From an uncultured Kiritimatiellota bacterium (GTDB lineage Bacteria; Verrucomicrobiota; Kiritimatiellia; RFP12; UBA1067): DNA of 32,967 bases. Below, one piece after another: positions 25,001-31,832 of this stretch. The stretch is from NCBI GenBank assembly GCA_934635045.1, contig CAKTZA010000043.1:1-32967 (forward strand), read 5' to 3'. A program made the translations under genes and the position numbers. Within the stretch, counting starts at the first letter, position 1. The number at the start of each line of letters is the position of its first letter. The notes under the pieces were generated by a model that saw only the letters and a list, made by a program, of their open reading frames with translations, was not told the origin of the DNA and did not search any database.

Positions 25001-26328
25001 CTCATCGGGTGGCCGAACTCGCTCACGTCGAGGACGCCGCCGACCTCGCCGCGCGGATGCGCCGTCACGCGCGTGTCCCATGCGCCGCGCTTCACGCCGA
25101 GGAAGCGGTACGGCGGCTCGCGCGTGTAGCTCTCGTAGGAGACGAGCTCCCCGCCGAACTGGAGGACGCGGCACGGCCCGAACAGCGGCGCGTCCTCGGT
25201 CGGCTCGAAGACGGCGATCTCGGTCGCGTTCGTCGCGTCGTCGAGCGGCTGCGCGAGCGTGAAGCGGCGCGTCTTGTTGAGGCGCGGGTCGGCGACCGGC
25301 GTCACGTACCGGCTCTTCAGGCCGATGTGCGTATGCAGGAAGTGGAGGCCGGGACGGATGCCCGCCGCCTTCACCTTCGCGAGCATCGCCTTCAGGTCGG
25401 CCGCGCCGTTCGGGAAGCTCTCGTTCCAGTCGTAGTCGCCGTGGACGCCCCACGAGCCGATGTCCCTGCACAGGTTGTACGTGTCGAAGGTCATGTACGT
25501 GAAGCCACCGCGCCGGGCCCATTCGATGTGCCGGTCGATGTTGCGCGGGCTGGCCTCGCCGGAGACGTGGTAGATGAAGGCGTTGACCGCGTCCGACCGG
25601 CGGCTCGCGACGCCGAGGGGCAGGTCGAAGTCGCGCTCCAGGCGGTCCATGCAGTCGAGGAACCCCTCGCGCCCGTCCGCCACGACCAGCGCGGCCGACG
25701 CGCCCTTCAGCTTCCGGCCCCGCACGAGATCCGCCGTGAGGATCCTGAAGCCGTCGCGGTCCTCGTGGTCGATGTCCGCGTACGGCGACGTGCCGACGAC
25801 GCCGACGGCAGACCGCTCGTCCCAGCTCGCGTTGAGCCAGTCGCCGAAGTTCGCCCGGTCGAGGACGGGCAGCTGCAGCACGCGGAACGACGCGACCGGC
25901 GGCACGTCCATCTTCAGGTAGCCGTAGTCGTCCTCGTCCACGAGGAAGTCCGCGAGCGTGAACGCGACGTAGCTGTCCGTGACCTTCACGTCCACCACCG
26001 CCTCGTAGGGCGCGGTCGCGAAGCCGACGGTCAGGCGGTCGCCTTCGCGGCGCAGCGCGTTCGCCGGATAGGTCGTGCGCTTGTTGGGGTGGATGAGCTT
26101 GATCTCGTTGTTGAAGGGACGATCTTGCGTCACGGAGAAGAGCGGGATCGGCCGCCCCCCCTTGGGGACGCACTCCACGCCCGTCTTCTTCACGACGAGG
26201 GAACGGACGCCGCCGTCGTCCCCGACCGTCAGGCACATCCGCGCGTTCTCGATCACGACCTCGGCCGAGGCCCCAAGCGTCAGGGCCGCCAGGGCCCCCG
26301 CCACCAACCAGTTTGTCCTGTTTCGCAT
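22093..26328 (-). CDS. Two-barrel secreted enzyme: unidentified glycosidase-like half plus GH2 beta-galactosidase
   Basis: The 1411-residue protein has a signal peptide (MRNRTNWLVAGAL to about 22). Residues about 23-640 form a beta-sandwich followed by a barrel-like domain. This contains HIEWARRGGFTYMTFDTYN, KAAGIRPGLHF and YAYFDGSEG, where D474 is a possible nucleophile; the family is not recognised, and a clan GH-D-like fold is a guess. Residues about 655-1411 are a GH2 enzyme: sugar-binding domain (RFRRAGGAWEDVTVPHDAAI), Ig-like domain, and a barrel with RDRNHPSVVCWSIGNE (acid/base E1006), nucleophile candidate E1084 in YSESAS and EFVWTGFDYLGEP. DUF4982-like and Ig-like C-terminal domains follow. 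The expected activity is beta-galactosidase or a related exo-glycosidase. The open frame reaches TTG 26358, but ATG 26328 is chosen because it starts the signal peptide. It follows ptsI by 34 bp. A TTGACA is present at 26353-26358, but I saw no matching -10. Confidence 0.87.
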   Translation of the reverse strand: MRNRTNWLVAGALAALTLGASAEVVIENARMCLTVGDDGGVRSLVVKKTGVECVPKGGRPIPLFSVTQDRPFNNEIKLIHPNKRTTYPANALRREGDRLTVGFATAPYEAVVDVKVTDSYVAFTLADFLVDEDDYGYLKMDVPPVASFRVLQLPVLDRANFGDWLNASWDERSAVGVVGTSPYADIDHEDRDGFRILTADLVRGRKLKGASAALVVADGREGFLDCMDRLERDFDLPLGVASRRSDAVNAFIYHVSGEASPRNIDRHIEWARRGGFTYMTFDTYNLCRDIGSWGVHGDYDWNESFPNGAADLKAMLAKVKAAGIRPGLHFLHTHIGLKSRYVTPVADPRLNKTRRFTLAQPLDDATNATEIAVFEPTEDAPLFGPCRVLQFGGELVSYESYTREPPYRFLGVKRGAWDTRVTAHPRGEVGGVLDVSEFGHPMSCYIDQDTDLQEEVSAKIAALYNCGFEYAYFDGSEGVNRPFNFHVSNAQYRQWKLFEPKPLFSEGAAKTHFGWHILSGANAFDVFLPETFKANLVKFPVAQAPLSWQDMTRVNFGWWYYYGPTRQPDGGGWRTRGTTPDQWHFACSQCLAWDCPATVLMNLDEIERDRANAEACFEVMRLWETARRRNLLTPEQKRMLRDTSREYRLSLVDGKAVLTESVAASWAESLDGAWRFRRAGGAWEDVTVPHDAAIAGPFNAAESGSTGKLPWVGKGEYARTLEIDLATANALASGGRAYLRFGGAMAKPRVFVNGTALGGWDYGYLSFDVDATDALRKGTNEVRVTVDTTEHKSRWYPGFGLYRSVKLKVVPKGGVVPGSVRIVPTLVSKAEARVDVSYDVVGGGRRAFTRTVANPRLWDVDDPYLHEIEIGGERFAYGIRTAAFTADDGFHLNGRRVQLRGVNLHSDLGPLGMAFDADAAERQIRIMKEMGVNAIRMSHNPPATAFLDLCDRYGLLVWNECFDKWDGTSGRPAGVNLDDYVLTNLVALVRRDRNHPSVVCWSIGNEMRPQTETFADGVTKARVKLFADAVRAEDATRPVAAGCDLPKMAEAGLWDELDLTGWNYGRRYLPMKGKHPEKPLVYSESASAFSDIGFYSVPPAAYRDDYSTNSLATDSYDHTSATWSDIPDIEFLRMETDRYVAGEFVWTGFDYLGEPCPYVAEARSSYFGIVDLCGLPKDRYYLYRAYWRPEVTTCHILPHWNWARGTRLPVYVYTNGDEAELFLNGRSLGRRAKAEPPADYALDFEGMDVKRYPDYRANPYYRVCDKYRLRWHDVAFEPGELRAVCYRKGVKIGEAVVRTAGERAALRLTPDPMSVGRLAFVSCEIVDAQGVRLPRATDRVTFRVEGAGTLVATANGDPKDCDSFAAPSKRLYFGTAVAVVRRTGDGPVRLVATAPGLEPRTCALWADGRKD

Positions 26329-26362
26329 AATTCCGATATTCTGTCTGTTCGTTGTCAAAGGC

Positions 26363-28171
26363 CTAAAGCACGATGTTGCCGAGGTCGGGGACCTTCGCGG
26401 TCATCCACGCCTTGCAGGCCGTGTAGATCTCGTGCGCCGTCCGGTCGTCGCCCAGCGCCTCGACCGTCGCCGCGTAGTCGTCGAGGTCGGCGCGCGTGAG
26501 GCGCGAGAGCAGCTTCGAGATGACGGGGATGTACGTCGCGGACATCGAGAGCGCGTCGATGCCCATCGCCGCCCAGAGGATGCCGACGATCGGGTCGGAC
26601 GCGGACTCGCCGCAGACGCTGACCTTGATGCCCTGCGCGCGGGCGGCGGCGATCACGCCGCGCATCAGCCGCAGGATCGCCGGGTTCGTCGGCTGGTAGA
26701 GGTGCGCGACCGACTCGTTGCCCCGGTCGGCCGCCATCGTGTACTGCACGAGGTCGTTCGTGCCGATCGAGAAGAAGTCGACGTGCCGGGCGAGCGCCGC
26801 CGCGTTGAGCGCCGCCGACGGCACCTCGATCATCGCGCCGACGGGCATCTTCGGGTCGTAGGCGACCCCTTCCGCGTCCAGCCCGCGCCGCACCTCGTCG
26901 AAGACCTTCGCCGCCGCGTGCAGCTCCTCGACGCACGCGATCATCGGGTACATGAGCGAGACGTTGCCCTCGGCCGACGCGCGCAGGACGGCCCGGAGCT
27001 GCGTCCGCATGACGTCGGGGTGCGAGAGCAGGTAGCGGATCGACCGGTTGCCGAGGAACGGGTTCGACTCGCGCTGCGCCGTGTCCGTCCGCTGCGAGAT
27101 GCCGCGCACCAGCTTGTCGCCGCCGATGTCGAGCGCGCGGATCGTGACGTGGCCCTGCGCGGAGAGCGTCTTCGCGAAGCGCGCGACGTCGCGGTAGGCC
27201 TCGAACTGCTTCTCCTCGGAGGGCTCGCCCTCCTCGTTGAGCCAGAGGTATTCGCTGCGGTAGAGGCCGACGCCGCGCGCGCCGAGCTCGCGCACGCCCT
27301 CCAGCGGCGCGCCGGGATGCAGGTTCGCGCAGAGCAGCACTTCGCCGCCGCCCTTCAGCGTGCCCGCCGGCGCGCCCGTGAAGACCTCCTCCGAGATCTC
27401 GCGCTGGCGCTCCATCAGGTCGCGGAAGTCGAGGATCGTGCGCGCGGTCGGGCGCACCGTGACATGGCCGAGCGTGCCGTCGAGGAGCACCGTGTCGCCG
27501 GCGCGCACGCACGACGTCACGTCGCCGAGGCCCGTCACGGCCGGAATGCCCATCGCGCGCGCGAGGAGCGCGACGTGGCTCGTCGTCGAGCCGCCGTTCG
27601 TCGCGAAGCCCAGGACGAGCTCGCGCGGCAGCTGCACCGTCTCGGACGGCGTCAGGTCGTCCGCAATGATGATGGACGGCGACTTCAGCTCCAGGTGGGG
27701 ATCGACCGCGAAGCCGAGCAGGTTCTTGAGGAGGCGCCGCTCGACGTCGTCGAAGTCGCGCACGCGCTCGCGGAAATACGGGTCGTTCATCCGCTCGAAC
27801 ACCCCCCGCGCGCGGTTGACCGTGCGCCGCACGGCCGCCTCGGCGTTGAGGCGCTCGTCGCGGATGGCCTTCTCGACCTCGCCGACGAGGGCGGGGTCTT
27901 CGATCAGCATCAGGTGGCACTCGAAGATGCGCGCGTCGCCGCCGCCCGTGCGCGCCTTCAGGACGGCGACGAGGCCCTCGAGGTCGCGCCGCGTCTCGAA
28001 GAGCGCGCGCTTGAACCGCAGGAGCTCGTCGCCCTCGCGGCCGGGCTCGACGAGGTATTCGGGTACGGGGATGTCGCCGTCCCCGCGATAGACGAACGCG
28101 GGGCCGAGGGCATAGCCACGGGCCGTCGCCAGGCCCGTCAGCGTCTGCATCTCATCCGGCTTACTGCTCAT
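26363..28171 (-). CDS. ptsI: PTS enzyme I (phosphoenolpyruvate-protein phosphotransferase)
   Basis: The 602-residue cytoplasmic enzyme transfers phosphate from PEP to its own histidine and then to HPr. The N-terminal HPr-binding and phosphohistidine region contains NGGSTTSHVALLARAMGIPAV with active H199. The PEP-binding barrel contains RALDIGGDK, NPFLGNRSIR, the signature FFSIGTNDLVQYTMAADRGN and VCGESASD with the catalytic cysteine. The length is slightly above the usual 570-580. The start at 28171 overlaps the end of ptsH by 11 bp; ATG at codon 8 is an alternative. No EII permease gene is in the window. With HprK next door, the relay may be mainly regulatory, which is inference. Confidence 0.96.
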   Translation of the reverse strand: MSSKPDEMQTLTGLATARGYALGPAFVYRGDGDIPVPEYLVEPGREGDELLRFKRALFETRRDLEGLVAVLKARTGGGDARIFECHLMLIEDPALVGEVEKAIRDERLNAEAAVRRTVNRARGVFERMNDPYFRERVRDFDDVERRLLKNLLGFAVDPHLELKSPSIIIADDLTPSETVQLPRELVLGFATNGGSTTSHVALLARAMGIPAVTGLGDVTSCVRAGDTVLLDGTLGHVTVRPTARTILDFRDLMERQREISEEVFTGAPAGTLKGGGEVLLCANLHPGAPLEGVRELGARGVGLYRSEYLWLNEEGEPSEEKQFEAYRDVARFAKTLSAQGHVTIRALDIGGDKLVRGISQRTDTAQRESNPFLGNRSIRYLLSHPDVMRTQLRAVLRASAEGNVSLMYPMIACVEELHAAAKVFDEVRRGLDAEGVAYDPKMPVGAMIEVPSAALNAAALARHVDFFSIGTNDLVQYTMAADRGNESVAHLYQPTNPAILRLMRGVIAAARAQGIKVSVCGESASDPIVGILWAAMGIDALSMSATYIPVISKLLSRLTRADLDDYAATVEALGDDRTAHEIYTACKAWMTAKVPDLGNIVL

Positions 28172-28445
28172 CCGGGATGTCGAACTTGCGCCCGATGAGG
28201 GCCGCGAGGTCGTCCAGCGCCTCCTCGGCCTGGGGGCCGCTCGCGGAGATCCTGAGGACCGACCCGCAGACGGCCTCCAGCGTCATCAGCGCCATGATCG
28301 ACTTGCCCGAGACGACGTTGCCGTCCTTCTCGACCTCGATCTCGGCGTCGTACTTGCTGGCGGTCTTCGCGAAAAGGCCCGCCGGCCGCACGTGCATGCC
28401 GTAGCGGTTCTGGAGCGTCAGCTCGCGTGTGATTTTCTCGGCCAT
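28161..28445 (-). CDS. ptsH: HPr phosphocarrier protein
   Basis: The 94-residue protein carries phosphate between enzyme I and its targets. The histidine site is in RYGMHVRPAG (H18, equivalent to His15) and the regulatory serine in SGKSIMALM (S49, equivalent to Ser46); both are shifted by the same three residues. The intact serine site fits a substrate of the neighbouring HPr kinase. ATG 28445 lies 2 bp after the hprK stop, with GAAGAAGG just before it. The open frame extends far upstream, but that part is the out-of-frame copy of hprK and is not coding. Confidence 0.97.
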   Translation of the reverse strand: MAEKITRELTLQNRYGMHVRPAGLFAKTASKYDAEIEVEKDGNVVSGKSIMALMTLEAVCGSVLRISASGPQAEEALDDLAALIGRKFDIPDEQ

Positions 28446-28447
28446 TT

Positions 28448-29464
28448 TTACCTTCTTCCCTTCCTTTTGACAGTGACAGAAATCTTCCTTGAAGCCTCTT
28501 GCTCCGCCCGCAGGCGAAGCCGCTCCGACAGCGCGCCGACGGGATCGCCGCCGGCCTGCAGGAGCTTCTGCTGCATCGCCGCGGTCTCGACGAGATTGAC
28601 GAGATCGCGCCCCTCCGAAACGGGGATGATGATGTTCGGCACCTCGACGCCGAGGATCGTCCGCACGCGCCGCGTCTGGCCGATGCGGTCGATCTGGCTC
28701 GCGACGTCCTCCAGTCGCTTGAACGTGATGACGAGGTCGAGGCGCTTCTCGCCGCGCACGGCCTGGACGCCGAAGAGGCTCGGCACGTGCATGATGCCGA
28801 TGCCCCGGATCTCCATGTAGCCGGCCGTCGAGTCGGACGCCGACCCGTAGATCAGGTTGTTGCCGATCTCGCGCCGCACGCACGTCAGGTCGTCCGCCAC
28901 GAGCGCGTGACCGCGCTTGACGAGGCCGAGCGCCGTCTCGGACTTGCCGAGCCCCGGGTCGCCCTCGAAGAGGACGCCGAGCCCGCAGACCTCGACCATC
29001 GTGCCGTAGATCGTCGCCGACGGCGCGCGCAGGCGCTCGAAGACGAACGCGCTGTTGTGCACGAAGTGCCGCGTCTTCATCGGCGTGGCCATCAGGACGA
29101 CGCCCGCCGTCTCGGCGAACTCGGTCTCGATCGGCCCGGGCCGCTGCCCGTTCGAGAAGACGAAGCAGAACGCCTTGCGGTCGACGAGGGCCCTGAAGCG
29201 CGCGCGGCGGACGTCCGCCGGCAGCGAGTCGAGGTAGGCCGTCTCGGCCGTCCCGATCAGCTGCAGGCGCTTCCAGGCGAAATGCTCGTAGAAGCCCGCA
29301 AGGGCGAGCCCCGGACGGTTCGCGATCGGCTCCTCGATCACGCGGTCGAGGTTCTTCCCGCCCGCGACGAGCGTGAGGGACAGCTCCGCCCGGCCGGCCT
29401 CGTAGAAGTCGGCCGCCGTCACGGCGCGTCCCTTTTCGCTCGCCTTGGTGGGCAGGTGCTCCAT
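28448..29464 (-). CDS. hprK: HPr kinase/phosphorylase
   Basis: The 338-residue bifunctional enzyme phosphorylates and dephosphorylates the regulatory serine of HPr. An N-terminal domain (about 15-135) precedes the kinase core with the P-loop EGDPGLGKSE (K174, S175), VADDLT (D191, D192), and the family signature MEIRGIGIMHV (217-227) followed by GVQAVRGEKRLDLVI. A basic tail follows (ISVTVKRKGRR). The length matches the family. ATG 29464 is 8 bp after the hpf stop with GAGGGG before it; the frame remains open upstream but only as an out-of-frame copy of hpf. The cluster hpf-hprK-ptsH-ptsI suggests coupling of carbon and energy status to ribosome hibernation. Confidence 0.96.
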   Translation of the reverse strand: MEHLPTKASEKGRAVTAADFYEAGRAELSLTLVAGGKNLDRVIEEPIANRPGLALAGFYEHFAWKRLQLIGTAETAYLDSLPADVRRARFRALVDRKAFCFVFSNGQRPGPIETEFAETAGVVLMATPMKTRHFVHNSAFVFERLRAPSATIYGTMVEVCGLGVLFEGDPGLGKSETALGLVKRGHALVADDLTCVRREIGNNLIYGSASDSTAGYMEIRGIGIMHVPSLFGVQAVRGEKRLDLVITFKRLEDVASQIDRIGQTRRVRTILGVEVPNIIIPVSEGRDLVNLVETAAMQQKLLQAGGDPVGALSERLRLRAEQEASRKISVTVKRKGRR

Positions 29465-29472
29465 CGCGCCCC

Positions 29473-29808
29473 TCAGTTCTTGACGGACGCCGCGCGCTGC
29501 TCGCGCACCTTGCCCTTGCGCGCCTTCACGCGCATGCGGAGGAGCTGGCGCTCGGCCCGCGCCGCCGCCGCGTCGATGACGCTCCGGCCGCTCTCGGAGA
29601 ACTCCTTCGCGCCGACCGCGACCTCGCCGAGGCGGTTCGCCACGACTTCGGCCATGTACATGTGCTTCTTGATGTCGACGTCGATCACGAGCGCGACCTT
29701 CGTCACTTTCGGAAACTTCGCCTTCAGCTGCTCCATGCGCCGCTCCGCGTATTCCTTCAGCGCCTCGATCCGCACGTCGCTGTGTCTCATGGTGATTTCG
29801 ATGCTCAT
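29473..29808 (-). CDS. hpf: Ribosome hibernation promoting factor, short form
   Basis: The 111-residue protein belongs to the HPF/YfiA family, which binds the small ribosomal subunit in stationary phase. It starts MSIEITMRHSDV and has the beta-alpha-beta-beta-beta-alpha pattern (EALKEYAERRMEQLKAKF, ALVIDVDIKKHMYMAEVV, DAAAARAERQLLRMRVKA). It lacks the C-terminal dimerisation domain of long HPF, so it is the short type. GGAG stands 6 bp before ATG 29808. The 76-bp gap from lptB is the longest within this operon. In many proteobacteria rpoN lies between lptB and hpf; it is absent here. Confidence 0.92.
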   Translation of the reverse strand: MSIEITMRHSDVRIEALKEYAERRMEQLKAKFPKVTKVALVIDVDIKKHMYMAEVVANRLGEVAVGAKEFSESGRSVIDAAAARAERQLLRMRVKARKGKVREQRAASVKN

Positions 29809-29884
29809 CTTCTTTTCTCCTTTCGTTTGGCCCGTCCGGAACCGCCGGCAAACCGTCCGGCGCCCCCGGCGCGAAGCCGTTTCA

Positions 29885-30667
29885 CTACATCCTGAAATTC
29901 TCCCCCAGGTACTTCTCGCGCACCTCCGGGTCGGCGACGAGCTCGTCGCTCGTGCCCTCGCGCAGGAGGCGGCCGTCGTAGACGAGGTACGCGCGGTTGA
30001 CGACCGAGAGCGTCTCGCGCACGTTGTGGTCGGTGATGATCACGCCGAGGCCCTTCGCCGCGAGCCGCCGCACGATGTCCTGGATCTCGTTCACGCTCAG
30101 GGGGTCGACGCCCGCGAACGGCTCGTCGAGCATGAGGATCGCCGGGTTGCGCACAAGCGCGCGGGCGATCTCCAGCTTGCGTCGCTCGCCGCCCGAAAGC
30201 GTGTAGGCCGGCTGCTTGGCGACCTTCATGAGGTCGAACGGTGCGAGCAGCTCCTCGGCGCGCGCATCACGCTCCTTCCGCGAGAGCGGCAGCGTCTCCA
30301 AGATCGCCATCACGTTGTCCCACACCGACAGCTTGCGGAAGACGCTCGGCTCCTGCGCGAGGTAGCCGAGCCCCTTCCGGGCGCGGACGTACATCGGGCA
30401 TTGCGTGATGTCCTCGCCGCGCAGGACGACCCGCCCGGACTCGGGCTTCACGAGCCCAACGATCATGTAGAACGTCGTCGTCTTCCCCGCGCCGTTCGGT
30501 CCGAGGATGCCGACGATCTCGCCGCACGAGCACTTGACGCTCATGCCGCTGACGACCGTGCGGTCGCCGTAGACCTTCACGAGATCCGTCGCCACGAGAT
30601 CGGGCGCGGCGGCGGACGTCTTCTCCTCCGCCATCGCGCGCATCGCCTCCATCACCAAGTCGCTCAT
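29885..30667 (-). CDS. lptB: LPS export ABC transporter ATPase
   Basis: The 260-residue cytoplasmic ATPase powers extraction of lipopolysaccharide from the inner membrane together with LptF/LptG, which are not in the window. Walker A GPNGAGKTT (56-64), Q-loop Q105, signature LSGGE (157-161), Walker B ILMLDE (177-182) and the switch H214 in ITDHNVRE are all intact. The C-terminal YLGENFRM is the LptB type. An N-terminal extension of about 25 residues precedes the usual start of the fold. The start overlaps lptA by ATGA. Confidence 0.96.
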   Translation of the reverse strand: MSDLVMEAMRAMAEEKTSAAAPDLVATDLVKVYGDRTVVSGMSVKCSCGEIVGILGPNGAGKTTTFYMIVGLVKPESGRVVLRGEDITQCPMYVRARKGLGYLAQEPSVFRKLSVWDNVMAILETLPLSRKERDARAEELLAPFDLMKVAKQPAYTLSGGERRKLEIARALVRNPAILMLDEPFAGVDPLSVNEIQDIVRRLAAKGLGVIITDHNVRETLSVVNRAYLVYDGRLLREGTSDELVADPEVREKYLGENFRM

Positions 30668-31221
30668 AAGCCGCCCTCCTTCACGTCATGCTCGGCCGAA
30701 AGGGCCGAATTCTCGACCTCCGCCTGCTCCGAATCGAGCCAGAAGCGGATGCGGTCGCCCGCCAGCTCGCTCGCGTTCTCGCCGCGCTCGACGAGAAGCG
30801 CGCGCGTCCCCTTCTCGCCGAACATCTCGATCTCGCCCTTCGCCTTGCGGTATGTCGCCAGCGCGCACGTCCCGACGCGCGTGCCGTTCGAGATGACGAC
30901 GTCACCGACCGCCACGATGCGCGACAGGCGGTTCGAGGACGCGAGAAACGCGAACACGCGGTCGGCGCAGAGCGTGTAGTCGCTCTCGTACTCGACGACC
31001 ACGTTCCCGTCGAAGAGGATGACGCCCGCCTTGCGGTCGAAGTCGCTCGACACGCTGCGGATGCGCGCGGACTTCCGACTGGGCCCGGACGCTTTCGCGC
31101 GAAACGCGAACTCGGCGTGGTCGGCGTCCCGCGAGACGGCCGCCGCCTCCGCGTCAAGAATCTCGCTCGGATCCAGCAGGAGCATCACGCCCAGCAGACT
31201 GGAGAGGAAGGCCGCCGTCAT
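30664..31221 (-). CDS. lptA: LptA-like LPS transport protein (OstA domain)
   Basis: The 185-residue exported protein has a short signal sequence (MTAAFLSSLLGVMLLL) and an OstA-like beta-jellyroll. Recurring features are FDRKAGVILFDGNVVVEYES, LCADRVFAFLASSNRLSRIVAVGDVVISNG and ATYRKAKGEIEMFG, typical of LptA, which bridges the periplasm for lipopolysaccharide. ATG 31221 overlaps the lptC stop (ATGA) with GAGGGGG before it; the longer open frame is a shadow of lptC. Sequence identity to characterised LptA looks low, so the name rests on fold pattern plus the lptB neighbour. Confidence 0.87.
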   Translation of the reverse strand: MTAAFLSSLLGVMLLLDPSEILDAEAAAVSRDADHAEFAFRAKASGPSRKSARIRSVSSDFDRKAGVILFDGNVVVEYESDYTLCADRVFAFLASSNRLSRIVAVGDVVISNGTRVGTCALATYRKAKGEIEMFGEKGTRALLVERGENASELAGDRIRFWLDSEQAEVENSALSAEHDVKEGGL

Positions 31222-31787
31222 CGGAACACCCCCTCGCCCTTGATATCCTTCGAGTCGAGATCCGAATCCTGCGTCACGCGGATGTACTCCTCCGGCGAGG
31301 AGAAGTAGACGCCGCTGCCGCGAAAGACGCTCTCGCCCTGCGTCAGCTTGGCCGGCCCTTCGGCCCAGCCGCTCTTCGTCTGGCGGTCGACGATGCAGTT
31401 CTTCGCCTCCAGCACCAGGTCGACCGAACCGTCCCGATTGAACTTGCGCACCGTGACGTCTTCGGCCCAGACGAGCCCGGTCGCGAGAAAGTACTGCGCC
31501 TTCTTCGCGTGGACCGTCGTCTTCACCGAACCGTCCGGGAACGTCTCGACCGGCACCGTCACGTCCTCCGCCGGCGCCTGGAGGTTCTGGACGCACTGCC
31601 GGTAGGCCGTGCGCAGGCGCTCGATCTCGTGTTCGAGGTCGGCGCGCTTCTCCAGCCACGCCGTCGAGTCGAACGCCCCTGCGCCCCCCGCCCAGAGGCA
31701 GAGCGCCAGCAAGACGCACGGGCCCGCGCGACGCGCAAGCCCGCTGCCGCCACGCGCGGCACCCGTCTCGACCCGAATTTTCCTCAT
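31218..31787 (-). CDS. lptC: LptC-like or second OstA-domain LPS transport protein
   Basis: The 189-residue protein has an N-terminal hydrophobic segment (about 23-38, CVLLALCLWAGGAGA) that is either a membrane anchor or a signal peptide. A short coiled segment follows (EKRADLEHEIERLRTAYRQ), then an OstA/LptC-like beta region (DGSVKTTVHAKKAQYFLATGLVWAEDVTVRKF, AKNCIVDRQTKSGWAEGPA). Its place directly before lptA and lptB supports an LptC role, but a duplicated LptA is possible. It starts the seven-gene operon: a -10 box lies 7 nt before ATG 31787 and there is no Shine-Dalgarno, so a leaderless start is predicted. Confidence 0.75.
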   Translation of the reverse strand: MRKIRVETGAARGGSGLARRAGPCVLLALCLWAGGAGAFDSTAWLEKRADLEHEIERLRTAYRQCVQNLQAPAEDVTVPVETFPDGSVKTTVHAKKAQYFLATGLVWAEDVTVRKFNRDGSVDLVLEAKNCIVDRQTKSGWAEGPAKLTQGESVFRGSGVYFSSPEEYIRVTQDSDLDSKDIKGEGVFR

Positions 31788-31794
31788 GCCGCAA

Positions 31795-31800
31795 ATTATA
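31795..31800 (-). promoter_or_regulatory. -10 box TATAAT of the lpt-hpf-PTS operon
   Basis: TTTGGTATAAT is followed by TTGCGGC and then ATG 31787. The 7-nt distance places the start site at the initiation codon. No recognisable -35 is present. Confidence 0.6.
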
Positions 31801-31832
31801 CCAAATCACCCGCGAAAATTCTATGCCGTGCG

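Noticed and set aside
26353..26358. TTGACA as a -35 box for the GH2 fusion
   Set aside because: No acceptable -10 hexamer occurs 15-19 bp downstream, so the match is probably chance.
21937..26499. A 1520-codon open frame on the plus strand opposite the GH2 fusion and aspS
   Set aside because: It is an Arg/Val/Ala-rich translation opposite genes with intact catalytic motifs. Long antisense frames are normal in GC-rich DNA.
29832..29860. Direct repeat CCGTCCGG (two copies, 21 bp apart) between lptB and hpf
   Set aside because: It is short and GC-rich, expected by chance here, and has no link to promoter boxes.
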